Part shown: positions 33,599 to 42,463 of the stretch, piece by piece
Position numbering within the stretch: the stretch's first letter is position 1
How the letters are laid out: each line of letters opens with the position of its first letter
Assembly: GCF_021390395.1 (NCBI RefSeq)
Contig: NZ_JAJUWT010000017.1
Coordinates: 1 to 64,000 of the forward strand
DNA from: Saccharothrix sp. S26
Lineage (GTDB): Bacteria > Actinomycetota > Actinomycetes > Mycobacteriales > Pseudonocardiaceae
Length of the DNA stretch: 64,000 nucleotides
Reading direction: 5' to 3'
Translations under genes and position numbers: made by a program
Notes under the pieces: generated by a model
Seen by the model: only the letters and a program-made list of their open reading frames with translations
Databases searched by the model: none
What the model was told of the DNA's origin: nothing

Positions 33599-34631
33599 GA
33601 CGAACGGGTCGACCGTGACGCCCGGTCGGGTCCGGGTCGCGGTGGTCGGCGCCAGCGGGTACACCGGTGCCGAGCTGGTCCGGCTGCTGCTCGACCACCC
33701 GCACGCGGAGCCGGCGTTCCTGTCCTCGGAGCGCAGTGCCGGCAAACCGGTGGACCGGGTGCTGCCCGCCGTGCGCAACCACCCGGCCGTGGCCGGCCTC
33801 ACGCTACGGCCGTTGGACGAGCTGCCCGAGGTGGACGTGGCGTTCGGCTGCCTGCCCGGCGGGGAGCTGCCGGGCCGGATGCCGTTGCTGGCCGAACGGG
33901 CCAAGCACGTGGTCAACCTGGCGGGTGACTTCCGGCTCACCGACCCGGACGCGGCGGCCAGGCACTACCCGGCGTCGGCGGCGTGGACCGAGCCGTTCGC
34001 CTACCACGTGCCGGAGTTCCCGACCGCGGGCGGGCGGTTCCTGAACCTGCCCGGGTGCATGGCCGTCACGTCGATCTACGCGCTGTACCCGCTGCTGGCC
34101 GGTGGGCTGATCGAGCCCGACCCGGTGGTGGACGCCAAGACCGGGTCCAGCGGCAGCGGCCGGACGTCGTCGGAGCACCCGGCCGACCGGTTCGGCAACT
34201 TCCGGGCGCACAAGCCGCACGGCCACCGGCACGGGCCGGAGGTCGCCCAGGCGCTGCGCGACCTCACCGGCGTGGACGTCGACCTCCAGTTCTCCACGCA
34301 CAGCCTCGACGTGGCCCGCGGCATCCTCGTGACGGCCTACTCGCGGCTGCGGCCGGGCGTCACCGAGGTCGACGTCAAGCGGGCTTACGTCAAGGCGTAC
34401 CGGAACACGCCGTTCGTCAGGGTGACCAAGCACGGCCTGCCCGCGTTGAAGACGGTGGTCGGGTCGAACGTCGCCGAGGTCGCGCCGCAGGTGCACGGCG
34501 ACCGGTGCGTCACCGTCGCCGCCCTCGACAACCTGATCAAGGGCGCGGCCGGGCAGGCGGTGCAGGCGATGAACCAGCTCTTCGGCCTGCCCGAGCACAC
34601 CGGCCTGCCGTTCACGGCGGTGGCGCCGTGA
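33591..34631 (+). CDS. lysY: LysY/ArgC-like carrier-bound acyl-phosphate reductase
   Basis: A 346-aa NADPH-dependent semialdehyde dehydrogenase: Rossmann VAVVGASGYTGAELVRLLLD, FGCLPGG, catalytic Cys in FLNLPGCMAVTSIYALYPLL, THSLDVARGILVTAYSRL, and the ArgC-type active-site loop HKPHGHRHGPEV. It would reduce the carrier-bound gamma-phosphate to the semialdehyde. Start chosen as the TTG at 33591, overlapping the aminotransferase; GTG 33615 is possible. The stop overlaps the kinase fusion (GTGA). Confidence 0.92.
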   Translation: MAETNGSTVTPGRVRVAVVGASGYTGAELVRLLLDHPHAEPAFLSSERSAGKPVDRVLPAVRNHPAVAGLTLRPLDELPEVDVAFGCLPGGELPGRMPLLAERAKHVVNLAGDFRLTDPDAAARHYPASAAWTEPFAYHVPEFPTAGGRFLNLPGCMAVTSIYALYPLLAGGLIEPDPVVDAKTGSSGSGRTSSEHPADRFGNFRAHKPHGHRHGPEVAQALRDLTGVDVDLQFSTHSLDVARGILVTAYSRLRPGVTEVDVKRAYVKAYRNTPFVRVTKHGLPALKTVVGSNVAEVAPQVHGDRCVTVAALDNLIKGAAGQAVQAMNQLFGLPEHTGLPFTAVAP

Positions 34632-36463
34632 CGCTGCACGTGGTGAAGCTGGGCAGCGCGACCCTCGCGCACCCCTCGGTGTTCGCGGAGGTCGCCGAAC
34701 TGGCCGGCCGGGCACGGGTGCTGGTCGTCGCGGGCGGCGCGGCGGGCATCGCGGCGCACTACCGGGCCATCGGGCGCGAGGTGCCGCTGTTGACGCTGCG
34801 CAACGGCGACGAGGTGCGGCACTGCACGCCCGAGGAGATGGCGCACCTCGTGGACGCCTACGAGCGGGTCACGTTGCCCGGCGTGCGGTCCGGGCTGGCC
34901 GCGCACGGGCTCGCCGTGTTCGCCGCCACCGGGGCGTCCGGCCTGGTCACCGCCACCCCGGCGGGCCCGCTGCGGGCGTCGGTCGAGGGCAAGGCGCGGA
35001 TCGTGCGCGACCACCGCATCGGCACGGTGTCGTCGGTGGACACCGCGCGGCTGGACGCCCTGCTCGACGCCTACGACGTCGTGGTGCTGTCACCGCCGGT
35101 CGCCGCGTCCGACGGCGGCACGCCGCTCAACGTGGACGCCGACGTGCTGGCCGCGGAGCTGTCCAACGCGCTGCACGCCGACCACCTGCGCCTGGTCACC
35201 GGCACGCCCGGGTTGCTCACCGACCCGGCCGACCCGACCACCACGATCGCCGACCTGCACCCCGGCGAGGGCGCGGCGCACGCGGGCGGCCGGATGCGGC
35301 AGAAGGTGCGGGCCGCCGAGCTGGCCCTGCGGGGCAGCGCGGAGGTGGCCATCACCGGACCGCACACGCTGCACAACCCGGCGGGCACCAGCCGGTTCTG
35401 GCCGGAGCCGCCGCCGCGCCCGGAGCTGACCCTGCTGAGCCGGGCGGTGGCCATCCCTTCGGTGTCCCACGACGAGGGGGAACTGGCCCGTTACCTGGTC
35501 GGGTGGTGCGCGGCGCGCGGGATCGACGCGTTCGTGGACGAGGTCGGCAACTTCGTGGCGACCAAGGGCGACGGGCCGCGCCGGCTGCTGCTGCTCGGCC
35601 ACCTCGACACGGTGCCGTTCCACTGGCCCGTGCGCTGGGACGGTGACGCGCTGTTCGGGCGGGGGAGCGTCGACGCCAAGGGGTGCCTGGTGAACTTCGT
35701 CGAGGTGCTGGCCTCCGTCGACGTGCCGCCGGGCCACCAGCTGCGGGTGGTCGGCGCGGTGGAGGAGGAGGTGTCGTCCTCGCGCGGGGCGTTCCACGTC
35801 CGCGACCACTACCCGGCCGACGCCGTGGTCGTCGGCGAGCCCAGCGGTGTGGACGCCTTGACGTTGGGCTACTTCGGGCTGTTCAAGCTGGCGCTGGCGG
35901 TGCGCACGCCCACCGGCCACTCGGCGGGCAAGGACGCGGTGTCCGCGCCGGACGCCGTGGTCGACCTGGTGCAGCGCATCCGCGACGACGTGCTCAAGCT
36001 CGCGCCGGACGCGTTGAGCGCGCTGATCTCGATGACCGGCGAGCAGCGGCACGACCACCACTCGGCCGAGGCGGTGCTGAACTTCCGCGTGCCGCCCGGC
36101 GCGGACCTGGACGCGATCACCGACGCGGCGCTGGCCCACGGCTCGCCGACCTCCTCCGTGCGGGTGCTGCGGCGCACGCCGGGCTACGCGGGGAAGCGGT
36201 CCACGGTGCTGGCCAAGGCGTTCGGCCGGGCGTTCGGGCAGCACGGGCTGCGGCCCCGCTACCTGGTGAAGAAGGGCACGTCGGACATGAACACGCTGGC
36301 CACGACGTGGCACGACGTGCCGATGGTGGCCTACGGGCCGGGCGACTCGGCGTTCGACCACACCGACGAGGAGCGGATCACGGGCGCGGACTGCCTGGCC
36401 GCCCGCGCCGTGCTGGCCGACGCCGTTAAGCACTGGATCGCGCTGACGGGGGAGGCGGGATGA
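34628..36463 (+). CDS. lysZ/lysK: LysZ kinase - LysK peptidase fusion protein
   Basis: One 611-aa frame. Residues 1-255 are an amino-acid-kinase-fold LysZ (HVVKLGSATL, VLVVAGGAAGIAAHYRAIGR, EMAHLVDAYERVTLPGV, GGTPLNVDADVLAAELSNAL, GGRMRQKVRAAELAL), which phosphorylates the side-chain carboxylate of carrier-bound glutamate. After a PEPPPRPE linker (259-266), residues 267-611 are an M20 metallopeptidase of LysK type: GHLDT at 324-328, RGSVDAKG with Asp349, AVEEEVSS (catalytic Glu/metal), GEPSG (Glu404), and the dimerisation lid. LysK releases the finished amino acid from the carrier. In lysine and arginine systems these are separate proteins. Starts and stops overlap both neighbours (GTGA, ATGA). 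Confidence 0.93.
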   Translation: MTLHVVKLGSATLAHPSVFAEVAELAGRARVLVVAGGAAGIAAHYRAIGREVPLLTLRNGDEVRHCTPEEMAHLVDAYERVTLPGVRSGLAAHGLAVFAATGASGLVTATPAGPLRASVEGKARIVRDHRIGTVSSVDTARLDALLDAYDVVVLSPPVAASDGGTPLNVDADVLAAELSNALHADHLRLVTGTPGLLTDPADPTTTIADLHPGEGAAHAGGRMRQKVRAAELALRGSAEVAITGPHTLHNPAGTSRFWPEPPPRPELTLLSRAVAIPSVSHDEGELARYLVGWCAARGIDAFVDEVGNFVATKGDGPRRLLLLGHLDTVPFHWPVRWDGDALFGRGSVDAKGCLVNFVEVLASVDVPPGHQLRVVGAVEEEVSSSRGAFHVRDHYPADAVVVGEPSGVDALTLGYFGLFKLALAVRTPTGHSAGKDAVSAPDAVVDLVQRIRDDVLKLAPDALSALISMTGEQRHDHHSAEAVLNFRVPPGADLDAITDAALAHGSPTSSVRVLRRTPGYAGKRSTVLAKAFGRAFGQHGLRPRYLVKKGTSDMNTLATTWHDVPMVAYGPGDSAFDHTDEERITGADCLAARAVLADAVKHWIALTGEAG

Positions 36464-37257
36464 CCGGGACGTTGGAGGGCGCGTCGCTGGAGGTGCTGCG
36501 GGACCGCGCCACGCGCGCACGCCGGCTGGTGGTGGACATGGCGGCCCAGCCGACCGGCTGCCACCTGGGCGGCAGCCTGTCCGTGCTGGACATCCTCGTC
36601 GCCGCGTTCGACCGGGCGGACGCGGACGACGGCACGGAGGTCGTGCTGAGCAAGGGCCACGCGGCGGCGGCGCTGTACGCGGCGCTGTACGTGTCCGGTC
36701 GGCTGGCGGAGAACCCGGCGCCCCTGTACGGGCTGGCGGGCCACCACTACACCGGTCACCCGAGCCCGGCCGTGCCCGGCGTGCGGTTCCCGACCGGCAG
36801 CCTCGGGCACGGCGTGCCGTACGCGGCGGGATGGGCGATGGCGCAGCGGCTGTCCGGCGGGTCCGGGCTCGGCATCGCGGTCACCGGCGACGGCGAGTTG
36901 CAGGAAGGGCTGGTCTGGGAGGCGTGCCAGGTGGCCGCCGCGCGCCGGTTGGGCAACCTCGTGGTCGTCGTGGACCGCAACGGCGGGCAGAACGACGGGC
37001 TGGTGGCCGACATCTCGCCGCTGCCGGACCTGGACGCCCGGTTCGCCGCGTTCGGCTTCGAGGTGTCCGAAGTGGACGGCCACGACCTCGGCGCGCTGCG
37101 CTCGGCGTTGGGCGGCGCGGTCGGTGACCGGCCGCGCGCGGTCATCGCGCACACGGTGAAGGGCAAGGGCGTGCCGCCGGTGGAGGGCAAACCGGGGGCG
37201 CACTACGTGACCATCGACGCGACGAGGGCGGCGAAGTGGAAGCGCATGATCAGGTGA
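36460..37257 (+). CDS. Transketolase, N-terminal (ThDP-binding) subunit
   Basis: A 265-aa protein equal to the N-terminal half of transketolase: LSKGHAAAALYAALYVSGRL, GHHYTGHPSPAVPGVRFPTG, SLGHGVPYAAGWAMAQRLSG, and the ThDP motif VTGDGELQEGLVWEACQVAA ending in VVVVDRNGGQNDG. With the next gene it forms a split transketolase that moves a two-carbon ketol unit. In this operon the acceptor is presumably the carrier-bound glutamate semialdehyde. ATG at 36460 overlaps the fusion gene. Confidence 0.93.
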   Translation: MTGTLEGASLEVLRDRATRARRLVVDMAAQPTGCHLGGSLSVLDILVAAFDRADADDGTEVVLSKGHAAAALYAALYVSGRLAENPAPLYGLAGHHYTGHPSPAVPGVRFPTGSLGHGVPYAAGWAMAQRLSGGSGLGIAVTGDGELQEGLVWEACQVAAARRLGNLVVVVDRNGGQNDGLVADISPLPDLDARFAAFGFEVSEVDGHDLGALRSALGGAVGDRPRAVIAHTVKGKGVPPVEGKPGAHYVTIDATRAAKWKRMIR

Positions 37258-38150
37258 CCGCGCTGTCGGGGCGCGACGCGTACCGCAGCGAGCTGACCGA
37301 GCTGGCCCGGCACGACCCCAGGGTGCTGTGCTTCGAGGCCGACCTGGGCGGCCGCAAGCACCCGTTCGCGCAGGAGCACCCGGACCGCTTCTTCAACCTG
37401 GGCATCGCCGAGGCCACCATGATCGACATGGCGGCGGGGCTGGCGTCGGCGGGCTACCGGCCGTTCGTCAGCACGTTCGCGCCGTTCGCGACGTTGCGCG
37501 CGGCGGAGAGCATGAAGCTGAGCATGGGGTACCTGGGCGCGGGCGTGGTCGTGGTCGCGCCCTACGCCGGGGTGTCGGGCGCGTGGTTCGGCACCACGCA
37601 CCACTGCCTGGAGGACCTGGCGGTGGTGCAGAGCTTCCCGGGCATCACGATCGCCGCGCCCTACGGCGAGCAGGAGACGCGGGCGGTGGTCCGCGCGGCC
37701 GCCGCCGGCTCCGGGCCGTTCTACGTCCGGACCGGGCGCAACGCGGCGGCGGTCAGCCTGCCCGGGTCCGACGAGCCCGCCGGCGTGAACTGGGCGGCAC
37801 CCGGGTCGTCCGAGGTGTGCCTGGTGTCGGTGGGCGAGGTCGGGACGGCGTTGGCGCTGGAGGCGCACGCCCAGCGGCCGGAGCTGGGGCACGCGCACCT
37901 GTGCTTCGTCGACCACGCGTCGTTGACGGCGGCGGCCGAGGAACTGAGGTCGTCGCGGTACTCGCGGTTCGTCGTGGTGGAGGAGCACCGGCCCACCGGG
38001 GGAGTGGCGAGCACGTTGGCGCTGCTGATGCCCGCGGTCGAGGTGGTCGGGGTGAACGCGGGCATGGCGTGGCCCTCCGAGGGCGGTGACCACGGCGAGG
38101 TGCTGGGGCAGCTGGGGCTGGACCTGGCGCACGTCCTGGCCGCCGTCTGA
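37254..38150 (+). CDS. Transketolase, C-terminal (Pyr/C) subunit
   Basis: A 298-aa partner subunit with the pyrimidine-binding domain (FFNLGIAEATMIDMAAGLAS, the Glu of IAEA activates ThDP), FVSTFAPFATLRAAESMKLS, GVSGAWFGTTHHCLEDLAVV, and a transketolase C domain (VVVEEHRPTGGVASTLALL). The GTG at 37254 (GTGA overlap) matches the operon pattern; GTG 37236 is also in frame. It is the last gene of the unit, followed by a strong hairpin terminator. Confidence 0.93.
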   Translation: MTALSGRDAYRSELTELARHDPRVLCFEADLGGRKHPFAQEHPDRFFNLGIAEATMIDMAAGLASAGYRPFVSTFAPFATLRAAESMKLSMGYLGAGVVVVAPYAGVSGAWFGTTHHCLEDLAVVQSFPGITIAAPYGEQETRAVVRAAAAGSGPFYVRTGRNAAAVSLPGSDEPAGVNWAAPGSSEVCLVSVGEVGTALALEAHAQRPELGHAHLCFVDHASLTAAAEELRSSRYSRFVVVEEHRPTGGVASTLALLMPAVEVVGVNAGMAWPSEGGDHGEVLGQLGLDLAHVLAAV

Positions 38151-38216
38151 GCGCATTCCGCCCTCGCCCGACAATTCCCGCACACAACCGAAAAAGCCCG
38201 ACGCGCTTCCGCTGCC

Positions 38217-38260
38217 GAGGCGGCCCGCTGTTCACGAATGTGGACGCAGCGGGCCGCCTC
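38217..38260. terminator. Strong terminator after carrier-protein operon
   Basis: GAGGCGGCCCGCTG at 38217-38230 pairs perfectly with 38247-38260 (14-bp stem, 16-base loop), followed by a CTTTT run. Flanking CCGAAAAAGC and GCTTTTCGG segments can extend the stem. It marks the end of the operon. Confidence 0.88.
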
Positions 38261-38416
38261 GTCGCTTTTCGGTTCATGGTCGTGAATCATGTTGCCTGTT
38301 CCGCGGTGCTGCGCAATGCTCCCTGAGGGTTTTCCCCGAGTACGCGCAAACGTCCATCCGCCTGCCGCCGGCGAATGCGACGACACCATCCGACCTTCGC
38401 AGACGCAGGAGATGGA

Positions 38417-39520
38417 ATGACTCGATCAGTCGCTTGGCGGCTTTCCGCGGTCGTGGCGGCGCTGGCCGTCGCGACCTCGACCGGTGTGGTCGTCGGGGTG
38501 TCGCCGGCCTCGGCCGCGGCCGGTGTCGCGACCGGCTACGCGGCCGCCAACGGCGGGACGACCGGCGGGCAGGGCGGGGTCACGGTCCGGGCCAACACCG
38601 GGACCAAGATCCACGAAGCCCTGTGCCGCCGGGCGAGCACCAGCACCCCGATCATCATCGAGGTCGAGGGCACGATCAACCACGCCAACACCGCCAAGGT
38701 CTCCGGCGACAGCTGCGAGACCGCCGCGGGCGTGATCGAGCTCAAGCGGATCAGCAACGTCACGATCATCGGTGTCGGCAGCGGTGCGGTCTTCGACCAG
38801 CTCGGCATCCACATCCGCGAGTCCCGCAACATCGTCATCCGGAACGTGACCATCCGCAACGTCAAGAAGTCGGGCTCGCCCACCTCCAACGGCGGCGACG
38901 CCATCGGGATGGAGAAGAACGTCCGCAACGTCTGGGTCGACCACGTGAACCTGCTGGCCTCGGGCGGCGAGTCGGAGGGCTACGACGGCCTGTTCGACAT
39001 GAAGGACAACACCCAGTACGTGACGCTGTCCTACAGCACCCTGCGCAACTCCGGCCGCGGCGGGCTGATCGGGTCCAGCGAGAGCGACCTGTCCAACGGG
39101 TTCGTCACCTACCACCACAACCTGTACGAGAACATCGACTCCCGCGCACCCCTGCTGCGTGGCGGCACCGCCCACATGTACAACAACCACTACGTGAGCC
39201 TCAACGAGTCCGGCATCAACTCCCGGGCCGGCGCCAAGGCCAAGGTGGACAACAACTACTTCAAGAACTCCAAGGACGTCCTCGGCACCTTCTACACCGA
39301 CGCCGTCGGCTACTGGCACGTCAGCGGGAACATCTTCGACAACGTGACGTGGTCGAGCCCCGGCAGCGAGACCAGGCCCGCGGGGCCGGACGTCAAGTCC
39401 ACCACCACGGTCAGCGTCCCCTACAGCTACGCGCTGGACCAGACGAGCTGCGTGCCGACCATCGTGAGCCGCACGGCCGGGGCCAACAAGGGCCTGCTGG
39501 AGTCGAACGGCTCCTGCTGA
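38417..39520 (+). CDS. Secreted pectate lyase, PL1 family
   Basis: A 367-aa protein with a signal peptide (WRLSAVVAALAVATSTGVVV, cleavage near SAAAG) and a parallel beta-helix pectate lyase domain: ISNVTIIGVGSGAVFDQLGI, IVIRNVTIRNVKKSGSPTSN, VWVDHVNLLASGGESEGYDG (Ca-binding Asp and the WIDH motif), VTYHHNLYENIDSRAPLLRG (catalytic Arg region) and MYNNHYVSL. It cleaves polygalacturonate outside the cell by beta-elimination. ATG 38417 follows AGGAGA. Probably unrelated to the preceding operon, which is closed by a terminator. Confidence 0.92.
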   Translation: MTRSVAWRLSAVVAALAVATSTGVVVGVSPASAAAGVATGYAAANGGTTGGQGGVTVRANTGTKIHEALCRRASTSTPIIIEVEGTINHANTAKVSGDSCETAAGVIELKRISNVTIIGVGSGAVFDQLGIHIRESRNIVIRNVTIRNVKKSGSPTSNGGDAIGMEKNVRNVWVDHVNLLASGGESEGYDGLFDMKDNTQYVTLSYSTLRNSGRGGLIGSSESDLSNGFVTYHHNLYENIDSRAPLLRGGTAHMYNNHYVSLNESGINSRAGAKAKVDNNYFKNSKDVLGTFYTDAVGYWHVSGNIFDNVTWSSPGSETRPAGPDVKSTTTVSVPYSYALDQTSCVPTIVSRTAGANKGLLESNGSC

Positions 39521-39530
39521 CGCGGTGACG

Positions 39531-39580
39531 GCGAGGTCTCCGGTGGTCGGGTCGAGGGGTCCGGCCACCGGAGACCTCGC
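39531..39580. terminator. Bidirectional terminator after pectate lyase gene
   Basis: A perfect 16-bp stem (GCGAGGTCTCCGGTGG at 39531-39546; complement at 39565-39580) separates the pectate lyase gene from the convergent AfsR-type gene ending at 39587. Confidence 0.88.
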
Positions 39581-39586
39581 CGCGCG

Positions 39587-42385
39587 TCAGCCGCCGTCGT
39601 GCGGGCCGGCGGCGTGGTCGAGGTCGGCCAGGTGCCCTCGCACGCGTTCGGCGTCGGTGTCGCGGCCCTGCTCCAGGTACAGCTCCAGCGCCTGCCGCCA
39701 CGCCGCACGCGCCTCGGCGTGGTCGCCGAGCGCGGCGTGCGGGTGGCCGAGGTGGTCCAGCGTCGTGGCGGTCTCGGTGGTGTCGCCCTGGGTTTCGTAG
39801 AGGGCGAGGGCCTGCCGGTAGTGCCGCACGGCCTGCTCGTGGCGGCCGGTGTGGTGGTCGATGTAGCCCAGGCTGTTGAGCGTGTGGGCCTCGCCGTGCG
39901 GGTTGCCGTGCCGGCGGTGCAGGGTGAGGGCGGCCCGGCAGTGGTCGCGGGCGGTGTCGTAGTCGGCGAGCCGGGCGGCCAGCCAGCCCACCGCGTTCAG
40001 CGCGTCGGCTTCGCCCACGGGCTGGCCGACCGCGCGGAAGAGGTCCAGGGCGTGGCGCGCGTGCTCCAGCGCCTGCCGTTCGCCTCCCAGCCGCTCCCAC
40101 GCCCGGGCGAGGGTGTGGCGGGCGAGGGCCTGCTGGGTGCGGTCCCCGTGGTGTTCGGCCAACGCGAGGGCGTGGTGCAGGTGCTCGATCGCCTGCCCGT
40201 GACGTCCCAGCTCGGCGTGGGCGTAGCCGAGCCGCCGGTAGGCCAGGCCGCGCATGGCGGGGTCGGGCAGGTGGTCGGCGGCCTCGGCCGCGGCCTGCCA
40301 CACGGCCAGGGCGTCGTGGTGGTGCCCGCGCCGCTGGTGGAACGTGTACAGGGCCCACGCGAGCTGCCACACGACGCGGTGGCGGTGGTGGGCGGCGGCG
40401 GTCTGCTGGGCCGCGAGCAGGTGGTGGTGATGCGCGTCCAGCCACGACAACGCCTCCGACGTGCCGGACAGCGGCACGGCTCGGGCCCCGGCGGCGGGCG
40501 GGTCGAGCCGGATCGGCTGCCGGTGGGCGGCCAGGAGGCGATCGGCGTGGTAGGCGGTGTGCAGGTAGCAGTCCACCACCCGCTCCAGCGCCGACCGGCG
40601 CACGGGCTCGGGCAGGTCGTGGGCGAGGGTGGTGGCGTAGGCGCGGACGAGGTCGTGCATGGCGTGGCGCCCGCCGGCGCGGTGGTCGAGCAGCGAGGCG
40701 TCGGCCAGGGCGCGCAGCACCGCGCGGACCTCCCGTTCGGCCAGGCCGGTCAACCCGGCGGCCGCGGGCAGGTCGATGTCGGGACCCGGCGCGACGCCCA
40801 GGAGCGCGAACGCGGTGCGCTGCCCGTCGGTGAGCCGGCGCAGCGACCAGGACAGCACCGTGGGCAGGCTGGCCGGCGGGTCGTCGTCCTCCAACGCGTG
40901 CAGGCCGAAGCCGCGCAGTTCGGCGACGGTGTCGGCCAGCGGCAGGCGCGGTTCGGCGGCGGCGCGGGCGGCGACCACCGCCAACGCCAGCGGGAAGCCG
41001 CCGCACAACGCGATCAGGTCGGTCACCGCCGGTTCCTCGGCCGCCACGCGTGCTTCACCCAACCGGGCCGTCAGCAGCGCGCGGGACTCGGCCGCGGACA
41101 GCACGTCCAACGCGAGGTGGCCCGCGCCGTGGGTGGTGATCAGGCCGGACAGGCGGGTGCGGCTGGTCACCACGACGGTGCAGGACCGGCCGCCGGGCAG
41201 CAGCGGCACGACCTGGCCGGTGTCGGCGGCGTTGTCGGCCACGACCAGCATCCGCCGGTCGCAGACCAGGCTGCGGAACAGGGCGGCCTGGGCGTGCGGG
41301 TCGGTCGGCAGCCGGGCGGGATCGACGCCGAGCGCGTCGAGGAAGCCGCGCACGGCCACCGCCGGGTCCATCGGGTCGCCGTCCGGGCTGAAGCCGCGCA
41401 GGTCCACGAACAGCTGCCCGTCGGGGAACCGGTCGACCTGCTGGTGCGCCCAGTGCAGGACCAGCCACGTCTTGCCGATCCCGCCGGCGCCGGCGACCGC
41501 GGAGACCACCACCGCGCCCGCCCGGCCGGCGTCGTCCAACGCCTCGGTGAGCGCGTCGAGCTCGGCTGCGCGGCCGGTGAAGTGCGGCGGCGGCGCCGGC
41601 AACTGCCGGGGCACGACCACCGGACGGGCGACCTCGCCGCCGGCCGCGGCGGTCAGCCCCGGGTCGGCGGCCAGGATCCGCCGGTGCAGCTCCCGCAACG
41701 CGGGGCCCGGGTCGACGCCCAACTCCTCGACCAGCCGGGCCCGCACCCGCTGGTAGTGCTCCAGCGCGTCCGCCGACCGCCCGGCCCGGTGCAGGGCGAG
41801 CACGTACTGACCCGCCACCCGTTCGTCCAACGGGTGCTCGGCGGCCCGCGCGGACAGCTCCACCAGCAGCTCCACGCCCTGACCGACGCGCAGCCTCGCG
41901 TCGACCAGCTCGTGCTGGGCGGTCAGCCGCTCCTGGGCCAGCCGGTCCCGTTCGGCCCGCGCCCACTCGCCGGCCAACCCGGACAGCGGCTCGCCGCGCC
42001 ACAGCTCCAACGCCTCGGTCAGCGACCGCACCGCGTCGCCGTCGTCCGCGTCACGCGCCCGCTCGACCAGCGCGCGGAACCGGCACAGGTCGACCGCGGC
42101 CTCGTCGGCCGCGAGCAGGTAGCCGCCCGGCCTGCGTACCAGCTCCACGCCGTCCGCCCCGGCCAGCGCCTGCCGCAACCGGGACAGGTAGGTCGACAGC
42201 GTCGCCCGGGCCCGCGCCGGCGCGTCCACGCCCCACACCCGTTCGACCAGGCGCTCCACCGGCACCACGCGGTTGACGTCCACCGCCAACGCGGCCCACA
42301 CGCACCGCTGCCGGGCCGGGCCGAGGTCCACCCGGCGGCCGGCCACGAGCAGGGCCGTGTCGCCCAGCAACCGCACCTCTGTCAC
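39587..42385 (-). CDS. AfsR/SARP-family transcriptional regulator with NB-ARC and TPR domains
   Basis: About 932 aa. Residues 1-95 are the OmpR-type winged helix of SARPs (VRLLGDTALLVAGRRVDLG, TLSTYLSRLRQALAG, VRRPGGYLLAAD). About 100-240 are the bacterial transcriptional activator domain. An NB-ARC ATPase follows with P-loop GAGGIGKTWLVLHWA and Walker-B-like MLVVADNAAD. The last 300 residues are TPR repeats (HGQAIEHLHHALALAEHHGD, YDTARDHCRAALTLHRRHGN). Such proteins activate secondary-metabolite clusters. The GTG at 42385 with a G-rich site is preferred; GTG 42424 is an alternative. It sits downstream of narI on the same strand, but its targets are unknown; the carrier-protein operon is the nearest biosynthetic candidate. 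Confidence 0.9.
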   Translation of the reverse strand: MTEVRLLGDTALLVAGRRVDLGPARQRCVWAALAVDVNRVVPVERLVERVWGVDAPARARATLSTYLSRLRQALAGADGVELVRRPGGYLLAADEAAVDLCRFRALVERARDADDGDAVRSLTEALELWRGEPLSGLAGEWARAERDRLAQERLTAQHELVDARLRVGQGVELLVELSARAAEHPLDERVAGQYVLALHRAGRSADALEHYQRVRARLVEELGVDPGPALRELHRRILAADPGLTAAAGGEVARPVVVPRQLPAPPPHFTGRAAELDALTEALDDAGRAGAVVVSAVAGAGGIGKTWLVLHWAHQQVDRFPDGQLFVDLRGFSPDGDPMDPAVAVRGFLDALGVDPARLPTDPHAQAALFRSLVCDRRMLVVADNAADTGQVVPLLPGGRSCTVVVTSRTRLSGLITTHGAGHLALDVLSAAESRALLTARLGEARVAAEEPAVTDLIALCGGFPLALAVVAARAAAEPRLPLADTVAELRGFGLHALEDDDPPASLPTVLSWSLRRLTDGQRTAFALLGVAPGPDIDLPAAAGLTGLAEREVRAVLRALADASLLDHRAGGRHAMHDLVRAYATTLAHDLPEPVRRSALERVVDCYLHTAYHADRLLAAHRQPIRLDPPAAGARAVPLSGTSEALSWLDAHHHHLLAAQQTAAAHHRHRVVWQLAWALYTFHQRRGHHHDALAVWQAAAEAADHLPDPAMRGLAYRRLGYAHAELGRHGQAIEHLHHALALAEHHGDRTQQALARHTLARAWERLGGERQALEHARHALDLFRAVGQPVGEADALNAVGWLAARLADYDTARDHCRAALTLHRRHGNPHGEAHTLNSLGYIDHHTGRHEQAVRHYRQALALYETQGDTTETATTLDHLGHPHAALGDHAEARAAWRQALELYLEQGRDTDAERVRGHLADLDHAAGPHDGG

Positions 42386-42463
42386 CACACCCCCCGTGAC
42401 CCGGCCGGCGGCATCACCGGTCACGGCGCGGTGGGGTGCGGCCGGTCGGGTCGAGGATCGATG

